In this document: piece by piece, positions 1 through 5,794 of the stretch | Layout: each line of letters starts with the position of its first letter | How positions within the stretch are numbered: the first letter of the stretch is position 1 | Assembly: GCA_012510865.1 (NCBI GenBank) | Contig: JAAZHF010000030.1 | Coordinates: forward strand, 1-8,031 | DNA: 8,031 nt | Source of the DNA: Gammaproteobacteria bacterium | Lineage (GTDB): Bacteria; Pseudomonadota; Gammaproteobacteria; Xanthomonadales; Xanthomonadaceae | Direction of reading: 5' to 3' | Program-made: the position numbers and the translations under genes | The notes under the pieces: generated by a model | The model's input: only the letters and a program-made list of their open reading frames with translations | Database searches by the model: none | Told to the model about the DNA's origin: nothing

Positions 1-983
<983 letters not shown>

Positions 984-1019
984 GCGTTCGCCAATCGGTG
1001 CTTCGGGGGGTCTGGGTCG

Positions 1020-1047
1020 AGAATAGCACCCGGGCCCCGGGCCGCAA
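1020..1047 (-). promoter_or_regulatory. Candidate sigma70-type promoter for clpX
   Basis: On the minus strand TTGCGG (1042-1047) is followed after 16 nt by TATTCT (1020-1025), which carries an extended -10 TGC in front. It is the only AT-containing patch in a very GC-rich spacer and lies about 37 nt upstream of the clpX ATG. The -35 matches the consensus at only three positions, so activity would depend on the extended -10. In E. coli clpX can also be read through from clpP; here both routes are possible. Confidence 0.35.
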
Positions 1048-1111
1048 GCGCGGCCGGGCCGGGGAGGCCGGGAGGGCGGGCCGCGGCGCCAGGGGCGCGG
1101 GCCCGGCCCGT

Positions 1112-1738
1112 TCAGGCGGGCTGGATGGAGTCTTCCGGGCGGCGCTCGAGCACCTGGTCGACCAGCCCGTATTCACGGGCCGCCTCGGCGCTCTTGAAGT
1201 TGTCGCGCTCGGTGTCGTGGGACACGGTCTCGATCGACTGGCCGGTGTGGCGGGCCAGGATCTCGTTCAGGCGCTGCTTCATCGACAGGATCTCGCGGGC
1301 GTGGATCTCGATGTCGGTGGCCTGGCCCTGGAAGCCGCCCAGGGGCTGGTGGATCATCACCCGCGAGTTCGGCAGCGCATAGCGCTTCCCGGCCGCGCCC
1401 GCGGCCAGGAGCAGCGCGCCCATGCTGGCCGCCTGGCCGACGCAGATGGTGCTGACGTCGGGCTTGATGAACTGCATCGTGTCGTAGATCGCCATCCCCG
1501 CGGTGACGATGCCGCCGGGGGAGTTGATGTACAGGTTGATGTCCTTCTCGGGATTCTCGGCCTCGAGGAACAGCATCTGCGCCACGATCACGTTGGCCAC
1601 GTGGTCGTCGATGCCGCCGACCAGGAAGATCACCCGCTCCTTCAGCAGGCGCGAATAGATGTCGTACGCGCGCTCGCCGCGGCTGGTCTGCTCGACCACC
1701 ATCGGCACGAGGTTCAGGGCCTTGGTCTGGATGCTCAT
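1112..1738 (-). CDS. clpP: ATP-dependent Clp protease proteolytic subunit ClpP
   Basis: ClpP is the serine peptidase that forms the double-heptamer degradation chamber capped by ClpX (or ClpA). The 208-residue protein is full length for the family. The catalytic triad is complete: Ser105 in GQAASMGA, His130 in MIHQPLGG and Asp179 in the DTERD motif. The YINSPGG segment (70-76) is also conserved. The N-terminal leader before the conserved LVPM stretch is shorter than in E. coli, so any autocatalytically removed propeptide is only a few residues. The ATG at 1738 is preceded by a modest GGGA five bases upstream. It follows tig by 24 nt and precedes clpX, the standard gammaproteobacterial arrangement, and is likely co-transcribed with tig. 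I saw no frameshift or missing residue. Confidence 0.98.
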   Translation of the reverse strand: MSIQTKALNLVPMVVEQTSRGERAYDIYSRLLKERVIFLVGGIDDHVANVIVAQMLFLEAENPEKDINLYINSPGGIVTAGMAIYDTMQFIKPDVSTICVGQAASMGALLLAAGAAGKRYALPNSRVMIHQPLGGFQGQATDIEIHAREILSMKQRLNEILARHTGQSIETVSHDTERDNFKSAEAAREYGLVDQVLERRPEDSIQPA

Positions 1739-1762
1739 TTCAATCCCGTTTCTGCGGTGGCG

Positions 1763-3064
1763 TCACGCCTGCGGCGCGATCGCCTCCTGGAAGGTCAGTT
1801 GCCTGTCGGTGTGCTGGGCGCGCTCGGCGATCCAGTCGATCACCTGCTCCTCCATCACCCGGTTGCGCAGGCCCTGCATAAGCTGGGGGTCGTTCTGGTA
1901 CAAGTCAATGACCTGCTGCGGCTCCTCGTAGGTCGAGGCGATCAGGCGCAGGGTCTCGTCCAGGCGCTTCCGGTCCAGCATCAGCTGGTTGCGGCGGGCC
2001 ACCTCCCCCACCACCAGCGCCACCAGGACGCGCTTGCGCGCCGCCTCCATGAAGTTCTCGTGGGCGTTGGGCGGCGGCTCCGAGGGGCGCCCCTGGCGGC
2101 GGGCCTGCTCGGCCACCTGCGCCACCAGCGCGCGCGCCTCTTCCTCGACGATGCGGGGCGGGAGCTCGACGTCCGCATGGGCGGCACAGAGCTTTTCACC
2201 CACTTCGCGGCGCAGGCGGTTCATCAGCGCACCCTTGAGCTCGCGCTCGAGGTTGGTGCGGATGTCGGCGCGGAACTGCTCCATCTCGCCGCTGCGGACG
2301 CCGAAGCTGCGGATGAAGGCCGGGTCGACCTCCGGGAGCACCGGCTCGGAGACGCGCTCGACCTTCAGGTGGACCTTCGCGGTCCTGCCCGCCAGCTGCG
2401 GCACGCGCCAGCCCTCGGGGAACGCGACCTCGATTTCCTTCTCCCCGGCTTCGGCCATCCCGACCAGGGCGGACTCGATCGCCGGCAACATGCCGCCGGA
2501 ACCGATCACGGCCACGCCCTGCTCCTCGCCTTCCGCCGGCAGGCGCTGCCCGTCGACCTCGGACCAGGTGGCCAGGTCGACCGCGTCGCCCTCGCGCGCG
2601 CCGCGCGTGACCGCCGACCAGCTCCGGCGCTGCAGGCGCAGGTTCTCGATCATGCGGTCGATGTCTTCCTCGGTGACCTCGGCCACCGCGCGCTCCACCT
2701 GCAGCCCGGAGACGTCGATCTCGCCGAAGTCCGGCACGACCTCGAAGGTCGCGACGTAGGCCAGCTCGTCGTCGCCACCGGCGCGCTCGATCCGCGGCTG
2801 TCCGCAGATGCGAAGTTCGTTCTCGCGGACGGCGCTGTCGAAACGTTCGCGCAGGAGGTTGTCCACGACCTCGTTCCGGACCTGCTCGCCGAAGCGCTGC
2901 TCGATCACGCGCGCGGGCACCTTGCCGGGGCGGAAACCCTTGATCCGGGCGGTGCGCGCGATCTCGCGCAGGCGGCCACCGACCTGGTCCTGCAGGCGGT
3001 CCGCTGGCAGGCTGAAGGTCATCCTGCGTCCGAGGTTGCCGACGGTCTCGACTGAAACTTGCAT
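1763..3064 (-). CDS. tig: Trigger factor (ribosome-associated chaperone and peptidyl-prolyl isomerase)
   Basis: Trigger factor binds the ribosome near the exit tunnel and shields nascent chains; its middle domain is an FKBP-type prolyl isomerase. The 433-residue product is normal for the family. The ribosome-binding domain carries the signature GFRPGKVP (43-50) in the loop that contacts protein L23. An FKBP-like domain follows at roughly 150-245, starting at REGDAVDL, and an alpha-helical C-terminal domain forms the chaperone cradle. The ATG at 3064 is preferred over the in-frame GTG at 3070 because AGGAG lies exactly five bases before the ATG but abuts the GTG, and because the family begins MQVSVE-like. 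It is the first gene of the tig-clpP(-clpX) set, divergent from the two tRNA genes. No clear -35/-10 pair for it was found in the 205-nt gap. Confidence 0.97.
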   Translation of the reverse strand: MQVSVETVGNLGRRMTFSLPADRLQDQVGGRLREIARTARIKGFRPGKVPARVIEQRFGEQVRNEVVDNLLRERFDSAVRENELRICGQPRIERAGGDDELAYVATFEVVPDFGEIDVSGLQVERAVAEVTEEDIDRMIENLRLQRRSWSAVTRGAREGDAVDLATWSEVDGQRLPAEGEEQGVAVIGSGGMLPAIESALVGMAEAGEKEIEVAFPEGWRVPQLAGRTAKVHLKVERVSEPVLPEVDPAFIRSFGVRSGEMEQFRADIRTNLERELKGALMNRLRREVGEKLCAAHADVELPPRIVEEEARALVAQVAEQARRQGRPSEPPPNAHENFMEAARKRVLVALVVGEVARRNQLMLDRKRLDETLRLIASTYEEPQQVIDLYQNDPQLMQGLRNRVMEEQVIDWIAERAQHTDRQLTFQEAIAPQA

Positions 3065-3069
3065 ACCCA

Positions 3070-3074
3070 CTCCT
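3070..3074 (-). promoter_or_regulatory. Ribosome binding site of tig that decides its start
   Basis: AGGAG on the minus strand lies five bases upstream of the ATG at 3064. It runs into the alternative GTG at 3070, leaving no room for ribosome placement there. This supports the two-residue-shorter product. Confidence 0.75.
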
Positions 3075-3199
3075 GCCGCCGCGGCCGGGGGCCACGGGCA
3101 CTGATTGCCTGGTTTGGCCGGACATCGGCCCTCGGGCCCCGTCCGGCGACGGAACGGGATATTTTGGCGGAATCCCGGCGGCGCCGCCAGCGCCGCGCG

Positions 3200-3228
3200 T
3201 TGACACCGCCAGGGGCGCTCCCGACAAT
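3200..3228 (+). promoter_or_regulatory. Sigma70-type promoter of the tRNA-Pro/tRNA-Arg unit
   Basis: A perfect -35 TTGACA (3200-3205) is followed after exactly 17 nt by GACAAT (3223-3228), four of six consensus bases for the -10. The sequence after it, GCTCCGGGCC, is a GC-rich discriminator of the kind found at stringently controlled stable-RNA promoters. Transcription would begin near 3235, about 35 nt before the first tRNA. Position, spacing and strand all fit; growth-rate or ppGpp control is inferred only from the discriminator. Confidence 0.7.
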
Positions 3229-3269
3229 GCTCCGGGCCTGGCGCCGCAGCAGGGCCGGGCGGCCACCGT

Positions 3270-3346
3270 CGGGGTATAGCGCAGCCTGGTAGCGCGCCTG
3301 CTTTGGGAGCAGGATGTCGGGGGTTCGAATCCCTCTACCCCGACCA
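3270..3346 (+). tRNA. tRNA-Pro (anticodon UGG)
   Basis: A 77-nt cloverleaf can be folded by eye. The acceptor stem is CGGGGTA with TACCCCG. The anticodon stem CCTGC/GCAGG encloses the loop TTTGGGA, whose anticodon TGG lies at 3304-3306. The T loop is GGTTCGAATCC, the discriminator is A, and CCA is encoded at 3344-3346. It reads proline CCN codons. It is the first of two tandem tRNA genes, 14 nt ahead of tRNA-Arg. Confidence 0.97.
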
Positions 3347-3360
3347 CGCCACGCCCCCGG

Positions 3361-3437
3361 GCGCCCGTAGCTCAACCGGATAGAGCACCGGCCTTCTAAG
3401 CCGGTGGTTGCAGGTTCGAGTCCTGCCGGGCGCGCCA
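3361..3437 (+). tRNA. tRNA-Arg (anticodon UCU)
   Basis: A 77-nt cloverleaf with acceptor GCGCCCG/CGGGCGC. The anticodon stem CCGGC/GCCGG encloses the loop CTTCTAA, with anticodon TCT at 3395-3397. The T arm is GCAGG-TTCGAGT-CCTGC, the discriminator is G, and CCA is encoded at 3435-3437. It decodes AGA/AGG, which are rare in a GC-rich genome. It is probably co-transcribed with tRNA-Pro. It is the gene nearest the prophage, and tRNA 3' ends are common phage attachment sites. Confidence 0.97.
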
Positions 3438-3479
3438 GTCCGCTCAATGGCTTACGCGCGCCGGCGCACCTGCTCCCGA

Positions 3480-3773
3480 TTATTCTCCTGAAAATTCCCC
3501 CACTCCCTCGCGCCGCCCAGTCCTGACTTCCGCGCGGAGGCGCGCCTGGTGTCGCACGGCCCATGCCTCGATGCCGGCCCTGCCCGCGTCCAGAGACCGG
3601 CACCTCCGCGTGACCAGGGGCGCCGTGATCGGCCAGTGGCACTCCAGCCGGGCGAACCACGTGCCGTCGATGCGCTCGAGCAGCATCGCGACCTGCCGGC
3701 CGTCGAGCACGAGCGCGGTCTGCCGGGTGTCGTACTGGTGCCGGTTCGCCCAGCTGAAGCCTTCGGGGAGCAT
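3480..3773 (-). CDS. Hypothetical protein, 97 aa
   Basis: I do not recognise the family with confidence. The ORF starts MLPEGFSW and has an ordered composition: a hydrophobic beta-like segment (ALVLDGRQVAMLLERI), then aromatic-rich WFARLECHW, then an Arg- and Ala-rich helical stretch (IEAWAVRHQARLRAEV). There is no signal peptide, membrane segment or catalytic motif. The mix of conserved-looking Gly, Trp and charged residues looks more like a real protein than a shadow, and no better ORF competes on the other strand. The start ATG at 3773 has no clear Shine-Dalgarno. It lies between tRNA-Arg and the tail genes, so it could belong to the host chromosome or be prophage cargo. Its stop is 42 nt from the tRNA, with which it is convergent. 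Confidence 0.6.
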   Translation of the reverse strand: MLPEGFSWANRHQYDTRQTALVLDGRQVAMLLERIDGTWFARLECHWPITAPLVTRRCRSLDAGRAGIEAWAVRHQARLRAEVRTGRREGVGEFSGE

Positions 3774-3995
3774 GCGCGGATTGTGCCAGCAGCCTGCCGG
3801 GGCAGGCCCGCGCGGGACGTAGGGGCGTGGGGCGCGTTGCTGGCGCGGTCAGGATGCCCGGGGCGAGGGGGCTGTCGTCAGTCGGCCAGGTCCGGTTCGG
3901 GCGTCAGGGAAAGGCGCGGTCGGCCTCGCCGGCGCTGACACGTGTGTTGCGGCATCGGGCCGGCATTGCCGTGCCGGCTCGGTGCCCTGCTTTTG
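3774..3995. other. Stretch between the 97-aa ORF and the tail module, no convincing gene
   Basis: No ORF here looks protein-like; minus-strand frames are broken by stops within about 30 codons. It contains two short palindromes, GCCTGCC-GG-GGCAGGC (3792-3807) and CCCGCGCGGG (3807-3816), just upstream of the 97-aa ORF, and an inverted repeat at 3959-3978. None has the U-tract of an intrinsic terminator on the minus strand. I found no copy of the tRNA-Arg 3' end. The stretch may be degraded prophage sequence or the boundary itself. Confidence 0.5.
3959..3978. repeat. Short inverted repeat after the tail operon
   Basis: GCCGGCA and TGCCGGC form a perfect 7-bp stem around a 6-nt loop, 17 nt downstream of the stop of the 50-aa ORF. 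On the minus strand no T-run follows. On the plus strand a TTTT (3991-3994) is 12 nt away, too far for a normal terminator. A Rho-dependent pause, an RNA 3'-end stabiliser or chance are all possible. Confidence 0.35.
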
Positions 3996-4148
3996 TCACC
4001 CAGTCAGCGACGCCAGAGCGTGTGTCTGTGAAACGGTGCTGCCACCGTCTGGCGACAGGTCGATAGGCCGTGGCGAGACCACGACGTCAGTGCCGGGGAA
4101 GGAAGCGGACGAAATTTGCAGCTCGTTCGCGGGGATCGGATCATCCAT
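3996..4148 (-). CDS. Small prophage ORF, 50 aa, end of the tail operon
   Basis: This ORF begins at an ATG (4148) only 3 nt after the TAG stop of the preceding tail gene and runs 50 codons to a TGA. It begins MDDPIPANELQISS and ends SQTHALASLTG. The DVVVSP segment and the QTHALA motif resemble a repeat (a D-V-V-V-type segment, then Q-T-H-x-L) that I recall from longer prophage proteins encoded near tail genes; that comparison is from memory. It has no signal peptide, membrane segment or catalytic motif. A weak GGGA lies 14 bases upstream within the previous gene, so translation is probably coupled. It could be a complete small tail-associated protein or the surviving N-terminus of a longer repeat protein cut at the prophage edge. 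Function unknown. Confidence 0.5.
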   Translation of the reverse strand: MDDPIPANELQISSASFPGTDVVVSPRPIDLSPDGGSTVSQTHALASLTG

Positions 4149-4151
4149 CGG

Positions 4152-5036
4152 CTAGTCGTCCCAGAACAGCGAAAGGTCCGAGTGCGACGGCGTGCCGATG
4201 AGGGTGTTTCCGAACGCCGTCCCCAGGCTGATGTAATTTGATGCGACCGAGCCGACCAAGGCCATGCTGAACTGCTGGCCCGTGGCAATTTCGCCGCGGA
4301 TATTGGATGCCGAGAATAGAAGGGGCCGCTGCTTGGGGGTCACCGTCCAGTGCGGAAACACCTGCGGACTAAGCCCCACGCGGCCATCGACTAGGCCGCC
4401 GGGCACGAACGCGACGGGCGCCAAGGCGATGGATGCAAACGTCGTCGCTTCGGCGGTCGGGGTGAATCGAAGCCTCGCCACCTGCGCGGGCGATGTGTAG
4501 TTGATCGCTGGTCGGAGAATGTGCAGTCCTTCGCCGGTAGGCGTGCCAGAATTATCAACGGTGCGCTGGACAATGAATGTAAGCGGGATCGTCCCCGCCG
4601 AGCCGCCTACCTTGAATGCCATGGCGGCCAGGCCTTCGCGGTGGATTGCATAGCTGTCGAAGGGCCCAGCCGAGGCGGCGGAGCCATTCATAACGTGGGC
4701 ATCGGTGGCCAAGCCGGTGATATTCCCTGCTCCGTCGCTTCCGGTCCCGACTTGGAGCGTGCCTCGGGCGTTCGCTGTTGAGTTTCCGCGCCCGAAAGCC
4801 ACCTTGATGAACACGGGCGCGACCGACTGCAGGGAGTCATTGAAACGCCAGACGCCGAACCCGGCATCGGTGCTGTTCACCCCTGGCCAGGTCGCCGTCG
4901 CCGGATTGATCTGCCCTGAATCGGCGGTCTGCACCAGGCCGCAGCCGGTCATCATGGCGAAGAATTCCGCCAGCCACGCGCGAAATGCGGCATCGGTTCC
5001 ATGGGCCCAAGGGCCGCTGGTTGTGATGCGTGCCAT
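4152..5036 (-). CDS. Phage tail structural protein, 294 aa, downstream of the tail fibre gene
   Basis: The product begins MARITTSGPWAHG and contains GLVQTADSGQINPATATW, then GVWRFNDSLQSVAPVFIKVAFG and VGTGSDGAGN. As I recall, these segments recur in tail-tip or fibre-associated proteins of proteobacterial siphoviruses, encoded next to J-like proteins. No enzyme motif, signal peptide or membrane helix is visible; the Gly-, Thr- and Ser-rich beta-type composition suits a virion surface protein. The frame stays open up to 5201, but 5036 is preferred: the upstream part is Cys- and Arg-rich shadow sequence inside the preceding gene. At this start the preceding stop and the ATG share one base (TAATG), and GGAAGGAG lies 10 bases upstream. 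The role as particle component is well supported by context; receptor binding is only inferred. Confidence 0.85.
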   Translation of the reverse strand: MARITTSGPWAHGTDAAFRAWLAEFFAMMTGCGLVQTADSGQINPATATWPGVNSTDAGFGVWRFNDSLQSVAPVFIKVAFGRGNSTANARGTLQVGTGSDGAGNITGLATDAHVMNGSAASAGPFDSYAIHREGLAAMAFKVGGSAGTIPLTFIVQRTVDNSGTPTGEGLHILRPAINYTSPAQVARLRFTPTAEATTFASIALAPVAFVPGGLVDGRVGLSPQVFPHWTVTPKQRPLLFSASNIRGEIATGQQFSMALVGSVASNYISLGTAFGNTLIGTPSHSDLSLFWDD

Positions 5037-5794
5037 TAGTCTCGTGCTCCTTCCAGGGTCAGGGTTGCGCGCCGAACACCCGCCGACGCAGTGACAACGA
5101 ACCGGATCACACTGCCGGCAGGAACAGCGGTGGTCCAACCACTTAGAACGCCGTCCTGCACCCTGTTCGATCCGATGAGCGCCGGCGCATTGCCGCCGCA
5201 AATGGAGTCGCCTGGGCCCGGGGGGAAGGCCGCGAATGGCACCGACCGCACGTCAACCTGGAAGGTGCCGGCTTCGTCGGCCAGCAGCGTGGCGCGCGTG
5301 ATGTTGAAGCCGAAGGGCACGAACAGGTCGCAGAACGCGCCCGACGCGATGTTCGCGGTCCCACCGTCGAAACTCGCCGTGGGGAAACAGCTGCTGGACG
5401 GCCCTGGTGGGCCGACAGGGCCCGGGACGGTCGATGCCTCGCCGGCGGGGCCGGCAGGGCCGACGGCGCCTTCCGGGCCCTTGATGTTCCCTTCAAGCTC
5501 CCAGGCGCCCGCCGCGCGCGCGTAAACGTCCCCCGTGTCTGTGTCCAGGTAGTAGTCGCCATCTTCGCCGTCGCCGGCGTCAGGGGCGCCCGTACCGTTC
5601 AGCCACGCGGAACCTCCGCCACCACCCCCGATGTAGTCCAGGTCGTTGTAGGGCGTGGTCCCGTTGCCCAGCTTGAGCTTGCCCGTATCGGTTTCCACGA
5701 TGAGCTCGCGGTGCTTCGGGACCTCGTTCACCGCGGCCAGGTTCGCCGCGGTGCCGCCACGCACCAGGAAGCGGTAGTGGATTGTCTCGCTCAC
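5036..5794 (-). CDS. Phage tail fibre-like protein with Mtd-like N-terminus and collagen-like repeats, 252 aa
   Basis: It probably forms a trimeric appendage on the tail tip. Residues 8-55 (RFLVRGGTAANL... to VETDTGKLKLGNGTT) match the short N-terminal repeat type seen in phage fibres and in the major tropism determinant. A hexaglycine hinge follows (56-61), then the DGDYYLDTDTGDVY segment (79-91) often found before collagen-like regions. Gly-X-Y triplets occur with Gly at 106, 109, 112, 115 and 118, then 125, 128 and 131. The C-terminal 110 residues are beta-rich, with GDSICGG and LSGWTTAVPAGSVIRFVV, resembling a head domain found on many prophage fibres. The start is a GTG at 5794 overlapping the upstream stop (GTGA), with AGGTGGAG just ahead. 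It is coupled to both neighbours and has no transmembrane segment. Confidence 0.85.
   Translation of the reverse strand: MSETIHYRFLVRGGTAANLAAVNEVPKHRELIVETDTGKLKLGNGTTPYNDLDYIGGGGGGSAWLNGTGAPDAGDGEDGDYYLDTDTGDVYARAAGAWELEGNIKGPEGAVGPAGPAGEASTVPGPVGPPGPSSSCFPTASFDGGTANIASGAFCDLFVPFGFNITRATLLADEAGTFQVDVRSVPFAAFPPGPGDSICGGNAPALIGSNRVQDGVLSGWTTAVPAGSVIRFVVTASAGVRRATLTLEGARD

Noticed and set aside
998..3055. 685-aa plus-strand ORF opposite clpP and tig
   Set aside because: A shadow ORF caused by high GC with few stops. It is rich in Leu, Asp, His, Arg and Val and lies opposite two certain genes.
3150..3175. tig promoter in the AT-rich patch near 3159-3166
   Set aside because: A CAAAAT-like -10 can be read on the minus strand but no -35 lies at a suitable distance.
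2196..3347. Long minus-strand ORF beginning [15 protein letters not shown] across tig and tRNA-Pro
   Set aside because: Its first part is the antisense translation of tRNA-Pro, a well-known false protein call, and the rest is the wrong frame of tig.
3450..3480. Terminator after tRNA-Arg formed by GCGCCGGCGC
   Set aside because: The palindrome has no loop and no adjacent T-run, so it cannot be supported as an intrinsic terminator.
3019..3660. Minus-strand ORF containing ARPAGLEPATTGLEG and [14 protein letters not shown]
   Set aside because: Both segments are antisense readings of the tRNA-Arg and tRNA-Pro genes, another recurrent false annotation; it also overlaps real features.
3766..3790. 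Sigma54-like TGGCAC...GC element before the 97-aa ORF
   Set aside because: GG-N10-GC spacing is present but the -12 half is poor, and transcription would begin inside the ORF after its start codon.
3792..3816. Palindromes GCCTGCC-GG-GGCAGGC and CCCGCGCGGG as a terminator
   Set aside because: No T-run follows on either strand and the loops are too short or absent; expected often in such GC-rich DNA.
3827..4066. 79-aa plus-strand ORF
   Set aside because: Arg-rich composition with no recognisable motif, no clear ribosome binding site, and overlap with the more plausible 50-aa minus-strand ORF.
4152..5794. Diversity-generating retroelement target, suggested by the Mtd-like fibre N-terminus
   Set aside because: No reverse transcriptase, template repeat or C-type-lectin variable region is visible; the N-terminal module alone is widespread in fibres.
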